64,000 nucleotides of DNA from assembly GCF_900141865.1 (NCBI RefSeq), contig NZ_FQYW01000006.1, positions 122,382-186,381 on the forward strand. The letters run 5' to 3'. Under the pieces are notes generated by a model. That model was not told the DNA's origin. It was given only the letters and a program-made list of their open reading frames with translations, and made no database searches. Origin of the DNA: Anaerovibrio lipolyticus DSM 3074 (lineage in GTDB: Bacteria > Bacillota > Negativicutes > Selenomonadales > Selenomonadaceae). Both the position numbers and the translations under genes were made by a program. Positions 37,049 to 45,613 of the stretch are shown piece by piece (the first letter of the stretch is position 1; each line of letters begins with the position of its first letter).

Positions 37049-38089
37049 TTACAAATCCTGTAACGCCAGCCCCGGCACCGCATTCAAATATAAGTCTGAG
37101 TAATTACCCGCCAAGGACTGATAGTATCCCCGGCAGCCTATCATGGCAGCATTATCAGTGCAAAGGATTTTATCCGGGAAATAGAATTTAATGTTATTCT
37201 TGGCTGTTACCTCACGAAGACGGCTCTCCAAAGAGCTGTTTGCCGCCACACCACCGGCCAATACCAAGGTGTCACAGCCCGTTTCTTTCACTGCATCCAG
37301 TGCCTTGGCCAATAACACCTCTATAACAGTATGCTGGAATGAGGCCGCCACATCAGCCTTGTTCACTTCAATTCCCTTCAGCTTCATGCTATTAAGGTAG
37401 TTAAGTACCGCAGACTTCAAACCGCTGAAGCTGAACTCATAGTTGCCCTTTTCCTGCAATGCCCTAGGAAAATCAATGGCCATAGGATTTCCCTCCTGGG
37501 CCAGCTTATCTATCTGAGGACCACCCGGATATGGCAATCCCATAACCCTTGCCACCTTATCAAAGGCCTCTCCTGCTGCATCATCCCTCGTCTGCCCCAT
37601 AAGGCTGAAGGAATTATAATCCTTTACATGAACCAAAGAGGTATGGCCACCGGAAACAACCAATGCCATAAATGGCGGTTTTAAATCAGGAGCACTGAGG
37701 AAATTGGCAAAAATGTGCCCCTCCAGATGATTAACCCCTATAAGTGGTACCCCCAAGGTAAAAGCCAGCGCCTTTGCCGCAGATACACCTACCAATAAGG
37801 CTCCCACCAAGCCCGGGCCGTAGGTTACAGCCACCTGATCAATATCCTTCAGAGTCACCCCGGCCTTTTCCAAAGCCTCATCAATAACTGGCATCACATT
37901 GACAATATGCTTGCGGGAGGCGATTTCCGGCACCACCCCGCCGAATTTTCTATGTATTGGAATCTGGGTTGCTATGATATTGGAAAGCACAGTCCTGCCC
38001 CCCACCAGCACAGCCGCCGAGGTCTCATCACAGCTGGACTCTATTGCCAGTGTAACAATCTTTTCTTTATCCTTATTAACCTTATCCAT
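37049..38089 (-). CDS. tsaD: tRNA t6A synthase subunit TsaD
   Basis: Transfers threonylcarbamoyl to A37 of ANN-decoding tRNAs with TsaB and TsaE. Signatures: [27 protein letters not shown], the metal site [14 protein letters not shown], and [14 protein letters not shown]; the C-terminus has [15 protein letters not shown] and [13 protein letters not shown]. The ATG at 38089 has GGAG 7-8 nt upstream; the open frame up to 38134 overlaps rimI and lacks an SD. About 346 residues, normal for the family. Confidence 0.97.
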   Translation of the reverse strand: MDKVNKDKEKIVTLAIESSCDETSAAVLVGGRTVLSNIIATQIPIHRKFGGVVPEIASRKHIVNVMPVIDEALEKAGVTLKDIDQVAVTYGPGLVGALLVGVSAAKALAFTLGVPLIGVNHLEGHIFANFLSAPDLKPPFMALVVSGGHTSLVHVKDYNSFSLMGQTRDDAAGEAFDKVARVMGLPYPGGPQIDKLAQEGNPMAIDFPRALQEKGNYEFSFSGLKSAVLNYLNSMKLKGIEVNKADVAASFQHTVIEVLLAKALDAVKETGCDTLVLAGGVAANSSLESRLREVTAKNNIKFYFPDKILCTDNAAMIGCRGYYQSLAGNYSDLYLNAVPGLALQDL

Positions 38090-38115
38090 ATTTTTCTCCA
38101 TATCAATAACCAGCC

Positions 38116-38565
38116 TTAAATATGGGTATTCCACATTATTTCGGCATCCTCCACAGGACTGGTATAATATTTCGGTCTCTGGCCTACACTTTTAAAGCCC
38201 AGGCCTTCATATAATTTAATCGCAGGAGTATTGGAAACCCTTGCCTCTAATGTCATAGCCGTAACCCCACGGGCCTTGACCTCCTCAATTAATTTAAGAA
38301 GCATCCGGCGCCCTATTCCCTGACGACGATAGTCTGGAGCTATGGCCACGTTGGTAATACTGCCTTCATAAGCCAAAATCCAACATCCTACATAACCTAT
38401 TACCTTGTTATCGTCTTCCTCATCAATGGCAAGAAGGTAATAGGTATCACTGCTGGAGGCATCACGCCAAAAGGATTCACGGGACCATGGCGTAGCAAAG
38501 CACTGCTTTTCCACCTCAGCCACTGCATCAGCATCCTCAGGCACCATTTTACGAAAGCTAATCAT
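38116..38565 (-). CDS. rimI: ribosomal protein bS18-alanine N-acetyltransferase family (RimI)
   Basis: A 149-residue GNAT acetyltransferase. The acetyl-CoA loop [20 protein letters not shown] is central, and the C-terminal [20 protein letters not shown] and RPKYY match RimI. It sits between tsaB and tsaD, as in many bacteria, and overlaps tsaB by 4 bp. The N-acetyl target is inferred. Confidence 0.95.
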   Translation of the reverse strand: MISFRKMVPEDADAVAEVEKQCFATPWSRESFWRDASSSDTYYLLAIDEEDDNKVIGYVGCWILAYEGSITNVAIAPDYRRQGIGRRMLLKLIEEVKARGVTAMTLEARVSNTPAIKLYEGLGFKSVGQRPKYYTSPVEDAEIMWNTHI

Positions 38566-39329
38566 TTTATGCTCCCCTTACCTTCCCCTCCGGGGAAGGT
38601 GTCAGCCGACTGGCTGACGGATGAGGTCAGCTTTGACTGACGCTTTTCCCAAAGTACTTCAGCCTCGGACTTCCTTATATAAATAGGCTCCATGTCCATC
38701 ACTGAACCAACCTGGCCCGCTGCCAGCTTTTTTAATCCCGCCATGGCAATATTAGCTGCCCTTGGCATCATTGTATGCTTCGGTGGAATGATGAGATTTT
38801 CCGGAAGATTATCCAGCTTGGTCATCTTTTTGGAAACCATATCTCCCACAGCCACCACAGGCCCATCAAGCTCACTGCAAATTTTAATGGCGTCCTCCAA
38901 GGCCACCACCTCAATAGACTTTACCTCATCAAAGTCACTGCCATTCCACTTGTAATGGGCAGTGTAAACATTTCCCTTTTGGGCATCTATAAAGCCTGCC
39001 ACCCTTATTCCAGGAACAGGATAATGCCAGGCAAGCCCCTCCATGGTTGGAATCCCAATAATTGGAATATTAAGGCCATAGGCTATAGCCTTAGCCGCAG
39101 CCAATCCAATACGAAGTCCCGTAAAGGAACCTGGGCCAATACTTACGGCCACAGCCTCCAAATCCTCTTTCTTGGTTCCTGCCATATTGAGAACCTGCTC
39201 CACATGTGGAAGCAAAGTCTCAGAATGTGTCAGTTTATTTTCTACGATTAATTCAGCCAGTAATTTTTTATTATCTGCAACTGCCACGCTGGAAACCATG
39301 GTAGCAGTATCCATTGCTAAAATTGGCAC
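38562..39329 (-). CDS. tsaB: tRNA t6A synthase subunit TsaB with repeat-derived C-terminal tail
   Basis: An ASKHA-fold subunit that scaffolds TsaD and TsaE. Signatures: ILAMDTATMVSSVAV, VSIGPGSFTGLRIGLAAAKA and GIPTMEGLAWHYP. The final ~20 residues (from about LTSSVSQSADTF to GKGSIK) are encoded inside REP-like copy B, so the native 3' end has been replaced or extended by the repeat. It overlaps tsaE by 13 bp and rimI by 4 bp. Confidence 0.95.
   Translation of the reverse strand: MPILAMDTATMVSSVAVADNKKLLAELIVENKLTHSETLLPHVEQVLNMAGTKKEDLEAVAVSIGPGSFTGLRIGLAAAKAIAYGLNIPIIGIPTMEGLAWHYPVPGIRVAGFIDAQKGNVYTAHYKWNGSDFDEVKSIEVVALEDAIKICSELDGPVVAVGDMVSKKMTKLDNLPENLIIPPKHTMMPRAANIAMAGLKKLAAGQVGSVMDMEPIYIRKSEAEVLWEKRQSKLTSSVSQSADTFPGGEGKGSIK
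38581..38631. repeat. REP-like palindromic repeat, copy B, within tsaB
   Basis: CCTTCCCCTCCGGGGAAGG stem, then GTCAGCCGACTGGCTGAC stem, then GGATGAGGTCAGC. It has the same order as copy A. It is read through as the tsaB C-terminus and ends 16 bp after the start of rimI on the other side. Confidence 0.7.
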
Positions 39330-39793
39330 AGCCCTTCCACCTCCTGGAAAATATCTTTATAAACGTCCCCTCTGATATCAAAAATCAGGCGACGCTCATT
39401 TTCCTCTGCCTCTGTTCTCTCAATAGTGAGCAGTATAAAATCATCAGGCAGACAATCGGCAAACTTATCTGCCCATTCAATAACCACAATCCCCTCTGGA
39501 TCATCTACATAGTCGTAAAAGCCAATATCCTCCAGCTCATATTCCTGCTCCAGACGATACAAATCAAAATGATATAGGGGTAGCCTTCCTTCGTAAACAT
39601 TCATTATATTAAATGTAGGAGAGGTAACATCCTCATCTATCTCCAAGCCCTTGGCCAAATTCTGCACAAACAGTGTCTTGCCGGCTCCCAAATCACCATA
39701 TAGACAAATTACTGTCCCGGCGGAAAAAAGCCTGCCGATTTTCTCCCCTATGGCCGCCGTTTCCTCCGGGGATTTTGTAATTATTTCAAACAT
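39317..39793 (-). CDS. tsaE: tRNA t6A synthase ATPase TsaE
   Basis: ATPase that resets the TsaBD complex. Walker A GDLGAGKT is at residues 33-40, followed by GLEIDEDVTSPTFNIMNVYE and a YHFDLYRL segment; 158 residues. An AGGAG SD precedes the ATG. First gene of a probable six-gene operon (tsaE-tsaB-rimI-tsaD-kinase-ANTAR regulator). Confidence 0.95.
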   Translation of the reverse strand: MFEIITKSPEETAAIGEKIGRLFSAGTVICLYGDLGAGKTLFVQNLAKGLEIDEDVTSPTFNIMNVYEGRLPLYHFDLYRLEQEYELEDIGFYDYVDDPEGIVVIEWADKFADCLPDDFILLTIERTEAEENERRLIFDIRGDVYKDIFQEVEGLCQF

Positions 39794-39935
39794 TGTTTTC
39801 TCCTAGAAATTCCATGCTCTGTACGCATATTACAAAATAATACTAACATGCAATTTTATCATATTTACCATACAACTACAAATTATATCCCTCGTATACT
39901 GAAGGGGCAGCAGGATTTTTTCTGCCCATGTAGAA

Positions 39936-39949
39936 TGTACCTAGGTACA
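39936..39949. promoter_or_regulatory. 14-bp perfect palindrome upstream of the phytase gene
   Basis: TGTACCTAGGTACA, 42 bp before the phytase ATG, preceded by a GGGCAG/CTGCCC hairpin at 39904-39927. It is a candidate operator; the regulator is unknown. Confidence 0.4.
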
Positions 39950-39991
39950 AAACCGAATGAAGCTTCAAAACGATAGGAGGTTGCATAATTT

Positions 39992-40990
39992 ATGCTAATG
40001 AAAAAAAATCGAATAAAGAAATCCGCTTGCAGTGTATTTGCTGTGATCTGTTCTCTTCTTATTATGCTGATGGCAACAGCCCAGGCTGCCGAAAAGCCAA
40101 AGGCACCTGTTTGGCGATTGGATGCTAAGTCAGGGGCCGTATTCCCCCGCAGCTTGCGTTTTATGAAGGATGAATTTCCGCAAGATTATAATTCGTTCCC
40201 CTCCCGTCAGGGAATGGATACCTTGAGATGCTCTGCCAGTGCTGAATTTTCCGGTTCAGGTCTCTCTATGATTAGGGACAAAATAAACAACCTTGCAGGG
40301 GAAGATGCGATCATCTATGTGGTGGATCTGCGTAAAGAATCCCATGGCTTTGTCAACGGCGGCATTCCCGTAAGTTATTACATAAAAAATAATTTGGGCA
40401 ACCGTAATCTTAATTCAGCTGAAGTACCACAGGCTGAGGAAAAAGATTTGCAATCCATTGTGGGCCAGGAGATAACCTTTGTTCCTTTGGGCAAAACCGA
40501 TACAAAGCTGTTTACTGCCTGCGACATAAAAGTGGTGCAAGTTGAAACAGAGGAAGCTCTCGCTGCACGGCTGGGACTACACTACAAACGCATTCCTATT
40601 CCGGACCAGTGCGCACCTACCGATGAAGATATCGATGATTTCATGACATTCTACAAAAATCTGCCTTCCAAATCCTGGCTGCATTTTCATTGCCATGCAG
40701 GACATGGACGCACCACAACCTTCATGGTGTTCTATGACATTTTGTGCAATCCGGATGTAGCTTTGGAGGATATTGTGGCCCGCCAGCATGCTCTTGGTGG
40801 AACTGATTTGTTTGCTCCAGGTAAAAAGAATAATTGGAAGGGCCAGGAAATTAGTAAACGCGCCCAGCAAATACGCAACTTTTATGCATATGTACAGGCC
40901 AACCGCGGTGACAAATTTGCACAATCTTACTCCCAATGGATGAAGGCCCAAAATAGCAGAGAAGATAACGCTCAAAAAAGTAAGTCCTAA
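39992..40990 (+). CDS. exported PTP-like phytase (myo-inositol polyphosphate phosphatase)
   Basis: A cysteine phosphatase that removes phosphate from phytate, best known from rumen Selenomonas. The active-site loop HCHAGHGRT runs from His233 with catalytic Cys234 and Arg240, fitting the HCx5R motif. FPRSLRFMKDEFPQDYNSFP and YVVDLRKESHGFVNG match the family core. The signal peptide (about residues 1-33, ending AQAA) exports it. Length 332 is normal. A GGAGG SD lies upstream. It is probably monocistronic, with a palindrome in its 5' region. The alternative of a general PTP is less likely given these motifs. Confidence 0.88.
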   Translation: MLMKKNRIKKSACSVFAVICSLLIMLMATAQAAEKPKAPVWRLDAKSGAVFPRSLRFMKDEFPQDYNSFPSRQGMDTLRCSASAEFSGSGLSMIRDKINNLAGEDAIIYVVDLRKESHGFVNGGIPVSYYIKNNLGNRNLNSAEVPQAEEKDLQSIVGQEITFVPLGKTDTKLFTACDIKVVQVETEEALAARLGLHYKRIPIPDQCAPTDEDIDDFMTFYKNLPSKSWLHFHCHAGHGRTTTFMVFYDILCNPDVALEDIVARQHALGGTDLFAPGKKNNWKGQEISKRAQQIRNFYAYVQANRGDKFAQSYSQWMKAQNSREDNAQKSKS

Positions 40991-41104
40991 AAATAGCAAA
41001 TACGATTCGTGAAAAATGTCAAATTATTCTTTATTTTTGCACCATTTTCGATATAATTATATGTAAGAAGCTGAGTGTGTGTACTATTATTAAGGAGGTA
41101 CAGT

Positions 41105-41653
41105 ATGGCTAAATATGTATGCAGCGTTTGTGGTTACGTTCACGAGGGAGATGCTCCACCAGATGAGTGCCCTATCTGCCATGTTGGTTCTGAAAAGTTC
41201 AACAAAATGGAAGAAGGCGGTCAGCAGTTAGCTGATGAGCACAAGCTGGGTGTAGCTCAGGGTGTTGACTCCGAAATTGTTGAAGGGCTGAAGCAGAACT
41301 TCAACGGCGAATGCACCGAGGTTGGTATGTATCTGGCAATGTCCCGTGTAGCTGACCGTGAAGGCTATCCTGAAGTAGCAGAGGCCTTCAAGCGTTATGC
41401 TTGGGAAGAGGCTGAGCATGCAGCAAAATTTGCAGAGCTGCTGGGTGAGGTGTTAACCGACAGCACAGAGAAAAATCTGAAGATGCGTGTTGATGCTGAG
41501 TTTGGTGCCTGCGAGGGCAAGAAAAAGCTGGCAGTTCATGCCAAGAAGCTGAATCTGGACGCTATCCACGATACCGTGCATGAAATGTGCAAGGATGAGG
41601 CGCGCCACTGCAAGGGCTTTGAAGGTCTGCTAAAGAGATACTTCGGAAAATAA
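41105..41653 (+). CDS. rubrerythrin with N-terminal rubredoxin domain (reverse rubrerythrin)
   Basis: A peroxide-reducing diiron protein of anaerobes. The rubredoxin iron site lies first (C6, C9, C22, C25), followed by the ferritin-like diiron domain with [33 protein letters not shown] and [15 protein letters not shown]. This order is the reverse of classical rubrerythrin. The ATG at 41105 has AAGGAGG upstream. It is a stand-alone oxidative-stress gene with its own terminator. Confidence 0.93.
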   Translation: MAKYVCSVCGYVHEGDAPPDECPICHVGSEKFNKMEEGGQQLADEHKLGVAQGVDSEIVEGLKQNFNGECTEVGMYLAMSRVADREGYPEVAEAFKRYAWEEAEHAAKFAELLGEVLTDSTEKNLKMRVDAEFGACEGKKKLAVHAKKLNLDAIHDTVHEMCKDEARHCKGFEGLLKRYFGK

Positions 41654-41666
41654 TTAAAAGAAAAAA

Positions 41667-41709
41667 GGGATGTCCCAAATGTGATATTTGGGTTCATCCC
41701 TCTTTTTTT
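41667..41709 (+). terminator. intrinsic terminator of the rubrerythrin gene
   Basis: GGGATG/CATCCC outer stem and CCCAAAT/ATTTGGG inner stem, followed by TCTTTTTTT. Confidence 0.9.
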
Positions 41710-41717
41710 CAAAAATA

Positions 41718-41760
41718 GTCTTCCCCTCTGGGGGAGATGCCCGAAGAGCGTAGGAGGTAT
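41718..41760. repeat. REP-like repeat, copy C (diverged)
   Basis: CTTCCCCTCTGGGGGAG, then ATGCCCGAAGAGCGTAGGAGG. It shares the opening stem with copies A and B but differs in the second half. It abuts the recO stop codon. Confidence 0.5.
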
Positions 41761-42497
41761 CACAGCTGCTGGATAAATTTCAAGGATTTCATAGGCTTGC
41801 CAAACATGCTGTATAAATACCCCAATAACAGGGATTCAGCCTGGACCATAATACTGCCGCTAACCTTAAAGGCTGGCTTTTCCAGCCAATTTAGCTTTAA
41901 AAGCTGGCCAATAAATACCCGCATAGCTTCAGGGTATTCCATAATATCCTTATCATCTGGCTGCACCATTTCCGGAAGCAATGCTCCCCCCTCCTGGATG
42001 GAAAAAAAGGCATCCCCCTCAATATTCTGGCCGCTTCTGACACATCTTTCATAGGAAAGCTGCATACCGGAAAATTCCAGAATCTGAAAAGCCGCTGCCA
42101 GGGCCGCAATTCTTGGATTGCGACTGCCAAAGGCGTCAAAGACCTCCAACAGCTTATCGTACATATCACTCTGAGGAAAGCCCTCCACCGCCAAATTTGT
42201 GGCCAGTTCCGCCACAAAGGCACCATAGGCCATGGCTGAAAAGTCCGTACTCATGGTGCGGTTGGCATGCTTTAAGGAAGCCTGGCGAACGGTATCCAGA
42301 CGATTGCCCTTGGTAAGCTGGATATCCACCTCATTGAACATCTGCAAGGCTCCCGCCAAAGGGCTTTTAGGGCGACGACAGCCAAAGGCCGTTGCCGTTA
42401 TTTTCCCATGCTCACGGGAAAGCAGGGTAATTATTTTATCTGCTTCGCCCCAGTTCTTTACCCCCAGCACCAGGGCATCAGTCTGATACTGTCCCAT
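41760..42497 (-). CDS. recO: DNA repair protein RecO
   Basis: Recombination mediator loading RecA with RecR. The N-terminal OB fold (QTDALVLGVKNWGEADKIIT, LTREHGKI-like LLSREHGKITATAFGCRRPK) and helical C-terminus fit, at 245 residues. The four-cysteine zinc site found in many RecO proteins is absent: only two cysteines occur in the whole protein (in FGCRR and YERCVRSG). Its ATG overlaps the ybeY-era stop (TAATG), so the two are coupled. Confidence 0.92.
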   Translation of the reverse strand: MGQYQTDALVLGVKNWGEADKIITLLSREHGKITATAFGCRRPKSPLAGALQMFNEVDIQLTKGNRLDTVRQASLKHANRTMSTDFSAMAYGAFVAELATNLAVEGFPQSDMYDKLLEVFDAFGSRNPRIAALAAAFQILEFSGMQLSYERCVRSGQNIEGDAFFSIQEGGALLPEMVQPDDKDIMEYPEAMRVFIGQLLKLNWLEKPAFKVSGSIMVQAESLLLGYLYSMFGKPMKSLKFIQQL

Positions 42498-43969
42498 TAT
42501 TCAAAACCGAATCCTTTAAGGATATTGTCGCGGTTACGCCAATCCTTCTTTACCTTAACCCAAAGGTCAAGGAACACCTTACCTCCCAGGAGCATTTGAA
42601 CATCCTGGCGGGCCTGGGCACCGATTTCCTTCAGCATGGCACCCTTCTTGCCAATTATGATACCCTTTTGGGAATCACGCTCCACATAAATGGTTACCCG
42701 AACATAGTTGTCCCCATTATCACGAATCTTCATTTCATCCACATCAACAGCAATGGAATGAGGTACCTCATCACGGGTGAGATGCAGTACCTTTTCACGA
42801 ACCATTTCCGCAATAATCAAACGCTCCGGCTGGTCCGTAACCATATCCTCCGGATAATACTGAGGTCCCTTTGGAAGGTACTTCTTTACCTCATCCAATA
42901 AGCCCTCCAGATTGTTTTCCTCCAGAGCTGAAATAGGAACGGTAGCCGCAAAATCGTACTTACCGTTATAATTGGTGATAATCGGCAGCAATGCTTCCTT
43001 ATCCTCCAGCAAGTCCACCTTATTAATAGCCAACACAACAGGCTTTTTAGTGGCTTTGAGGCGCTCAAGAATATAATGCTCACCAGGACCAAACTTCTCG
43101 TTGGCATCCACCACGAAAATAATGGCGTCAACCTCCTGCAAAGTACCTTCAGCAGCCTTTACCATGTATTCTCCCAGCTTATCAATAGGCTTATGAATAC
43201 CAGGAGTATCCAAAAATACCAGCTGGGCATCTGGCTTGGTCAGCACACACATAATTCTGTTGCGGGTAGTCTGAGGCTTATCGGACATAATGGCGATTTT
43301 CTGACCGATAAGGCTGTTTATCAGAGTGGACTTACCCACATTTGGACGGCCGATTACTGCCACAAAGCCGGATTTATAATTCTTTGGCAATTTCTTGGGC
43401 TCATTTTTAGGAATAGAGTTTATGTCGATTTCTACCCCCTTGCCCTTTACAACATCAGGGACCTGAGCCAATGGCAGCTGCATATCCTTATCATCACCGT
43501 CATCACGGCTGATCCCCAGCTTTCCCATTACATAACGCTGTTCTTCTTCCATTTCCAGTCGCTCTTCCTCATCCATGTGGTCATACCCCATAAGGTGAAG
43601 CATGCCGTGAACGGTGAGGAAGGAAAGCTCTCTTTTAAGGCTGTGTCCATATTCCTTGGCCTGCTCCTGAGCCTTCTCCACGGAAATAATAATATCTCCC
43701 AAAATCTCAGTCTCCAGCCCCCCCTCAATTTCAGGCTCATCCTCCTGACTGTCTGCAAAAGCAAAGGACAGTACATCAGTAGGACGGTCCAGACCACGAT
43801 ATTTATTATTAAGCTCATGGATATATTCATTGTTGGTGAGAGTAATGCTTACCTCCCCATTTTCCACTCCATAAAGAGGCCCGGTAACCTCGGCGGCATT
43901 GCGCACAATTTCCTCGATTTCCGGCTCCAGCTTTAAATCTTCAGGCTCACGGCTGATAATAACATCCAT
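42497..43969 (-). CDS. fused YbeY endoribonuclease and Era GTPase
   Basis: A single uninterrupted 490-residue frame joining two ribosome-maturation factors. Residues 1-150 are YbeY, with zinc motif HGMLHLMGYDH at 121-131. A linker of about 50 residues (DDGDDKDMQLPL... to KNYKSG) leads to Era. Era has P-loop GRPNVGKS at 206-213, FLDTPGIHKP, the AINKVDLLED G4 motif, and a C-terminal KH domain (EVPHSIAVDVDE...RDSQKGIIIGKKGAMLKEIG). The ATG at 43969 lies 9 nt after AGGAG. phoH precedes it and recO follows, the usual neighbours of separate ybeY and era. Confidence 0.95.
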   Translation of the reverse strand: MDVIISREPEDLKLEPEIEEIVRNAAEVTGPLYGVENGEVSITLTNNEYIHELNNKYRGLDRPTDVLSFAFADSQEDEPEIEGGLETEILGDIIISVEKAQEQAKEYGHSLKRELSFLTVHGMLHLMGYDHMDEEERLEMEEEQRYVMGKLGISRDDGDDKDMQLPLAQVPDVVKGKGVEIDINSIPKNEPKKLPKNYKSGFVAVIGRPNVGKSTLINSLIGQKIAIMSDKPQTTRNRIMCVLTKPDAQLVFLDTPGIHKPIDKLGEYMVKAAEGTLQEVDAIIFVVDANEKFGPGEHYILERLKATKKPVVLAINKVDLLEDKEALLPIITNYNGKYDFAATVPISALEENNLEGLLDEVKKYLPKGPQYYPEDMVTDQPERLIIAEMVREKVLHLTRDEVPHSIAVDVDEMKIRDNGDNYVRVTIYVERDSQKGIIIGKKGAMLKEIGAQARQDVQMLLGGKVFLDLWVKVKKDWRNRDNILKGFGFE

Positions 43970-43984
43970 TGGCAAATTCTCCTA

Positions 43985-44959
43985 TTAATCTTCTTTGCGG
44001 GAAGCCTCATAACGGTCATAGGCCTCCACTATTCTTGATACCACGTCATGTCTGATTACATCCATGGCTTCCATACGTACTATTTCAATGCCCTTTACCT
44101 TTTCAAGGACCTTTGTTGCTTCTATCAAGCCTGAGGTAACTCCCCTTGGCAAATCAATCTGCCCTGGGTCACCGGTTACCACCATTTTGGAGCCAAAGCC
44201 CAGACGGGTCAAAAACATTTTCATCTGCTTGGCAGTGGTGTTCTGTGCCTCATCGAGAATAACATAGGCATTTTCCAGAGTGCGGCCACGCATATAGGCC
44301 AAGGGAGCAATCTCAATAACCCCTTTGGTCATCAGCTTCTGATATGTGTCCTGTCCCAATATATCCTGCAAGGCATCGTAAAGAGGACGAAGATATGGAT
44401 CAACCTTTTCCTGCAAATCTCCTGGCAAAAAGCCCAGCTTTTCTCCAGCCTCCACCGCCGGGCGGGTAAGAATCAGCTTTTCCACCTCACGATTGCGAAG
44501 GGCGGCACAGGCCAAAACCACCGCCAGATATGTTTTGCCCGTTCCCGCAGGCCCCACACCGAAGGTAATGGAATTCCTTTTAATAGCGTCCACATAAACA
44601 CGCTGGCCCAAAGTCTTAGGGCGTACATGACGGCCACGGGAGGTTACCAAAATGGTATCCCCAAATAAGCTGTGAAGGGCCTCGCCCTTGCCACCCTTTA
44701 CCAAGCCTATACTATATCTTACTTCGTGCATGGTGATGGCATTGCCCTGTCTGTACAGGTACTGCAGCTCCCGCATAATCTTTGCCGCTGGCTCCACCTG
44801 TGAGGCCTCACCGCTGATTTCAAGCACCTCTCCACGGCTAATGAACCGCGCGTCAAAATTCTCCATCAATACACGAACATACTCGTCTCTTTCTCCCAGC
44901 AAAGCCATTGCTTCGCTTCTATCGGCAAATTCAATAATTTCTTCTGCTATATTCTGCAA
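43985..44959 (-). CDS. phoH: PhoH family ATPase
   Basis: A 324-residue RNA-associated ATPase of the PhoH/YbeZ group. P-loop GPAGTGKT at 136-143, ILTRPAVEAGEKLGFLPGDL, then VILDEAQNTTAKQMKMFLTR. It functions next to YbeY in ribosome and RNA quality control (family context). The start is TTG at 44959 immediately after an in-frame TAG, with a weak GGTG SD that is partly hidden in a hairpin (44965-44993). First gene of the phoH / ybeY-era / recO operon. Confidence 0.93.
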   Translation of the reverse strand: MQNIAEEIIEFADRSEAMALLGERDEYVRVLMENFDARFISRGEVLEISGEASQVEPAAKIMRELQYLYRQGNAITMHEVRYSIGLVKGGKGEALHSLFGDTILVTSRGRHVRPKTLGQRVYVDAIKRNSITFGVGPAGTGKTYLAVVLACAALRNREVEKLILTRPAVEAGEKLGFLPGDLQEKVDPYLRPLYDALQDILGQDTYQKLMTKGVIEIAPLAYMRGRTLENAYVILDEAQNTTAKQMKMFLTRLGFGSKMVVTGDPGQIDLPRGVTSGLIEATKVLEKVKGIEIVRMEAMDVIRHDVVSRIVEAYDRYEASRKED

Positions 44960-44964
44960 CTATT

Positions 44965-44993
44965 CACCGTAGTCTAATCTGCCAACTACGGTG
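44965..44993 (-). promoter_or_regulatory. hairpin masking the phoH ribosome-binding site
   Basis: CACCGTAGT (minus-strand 44993-44985) pairs perfectly with ACTACGGTG (44973-44965), 5 nt before the TTG start. The right arm contains the only SD-like GGTG, so translation may be gated by this stem. Confidence 0.5.
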
Positions 44994-45095
44994 TTTTCAC
45001 CTCGCTTATAAAATGCTTCAAATACTCAGTCATATTATTTTACCGCAACTGGTATCCTAACACAATGGTATTTTATTTGAGTAACAAAAAATAAA

Positions 45096-45127
45096 ATCCC
45101 CCAAAGGCTTCAAACCCCTCGGAGGAT
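45096..45127 (-). terminator. terminator after the exported repeat-protein genes
   Basis: Minus strand: ATCCTCC...GGGGGAT (one mismatch), followed by TTTATTTTTTG, 28 bp after the stop of the gene ending at 45155. Confidence 0.6.
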
Positions 45128-45154
45128 ATTTTTGTTGTCTGAAACTAACATAAT

Positions 45155-45601
45155 TTAGTCGCGAAGCTTGCATTGTATCTTTACAATATTGCCACCCACT
45201 ACCTTAAATTCCAGCTTTTTAAAATAATCAGTACTATAATAGGTATATTCCGTATCATTATAATCCCTGTCAATTTTATCCGGAGCCCCATAGGTAGCAG
45301 TAATCGATGACTCTGGCATACCCACAGCCAATCCCCCCGGGGTGGCATTGCCGGCAGCAGTGGTCTCTATTTCCTCTACCATGTTCGGATTGTAATCCGA
45401 ACGCTCAATAACGATCCCGTTGGTGAAGTAAATCTTATCCCCGGCGTACTGAGGATTACCAAGTTTAGCTGTAGCATCAGCTACAGAAGAACCAGGAGCC
45501 ACACCAGAAATCGCTATTCCCTCAGGAGAAATCATGGCACAACAAACTGCTGAAGCTGCCATGGTAAGACCGGCCACCAATGCTATCATTTTCTTTTTCA
45601 T
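45155..45601 (-). CDS. exported protein with tandem BamE/SmpA-like repeats
   Basis: A 148-residue protein with a signal peptide (MKKKMIALVAGLTMAASAVC). Two copies of a short motif follow: GVAPGSSVADATAKLGNPQY and GMPESSITATYGAPDK, each continuing into a strand pair. This resembles the small alpha-beta fold of BamE/SmpA-type lipoproteins, but I would not name a function. It follows the related gene at 45614 by 12 bp and is cotranscribed. Confidence 0.65.
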   Translation of the reverse strand: MKKKMIALVAGLTMAASAVCCAMISPEGIAISGVAPGSSVADATAKLGNPQYAGDKIYFTNGIVIERSDYNPNMVEEIETTAAGNATPGGLAVGMPESSITATYGAPDKIDRDYNDTEYTYYSTDYFKKLEFKVVGGNIVKIQCKLRD

Positions 45602-45613
45602 ACAACCCCCACC

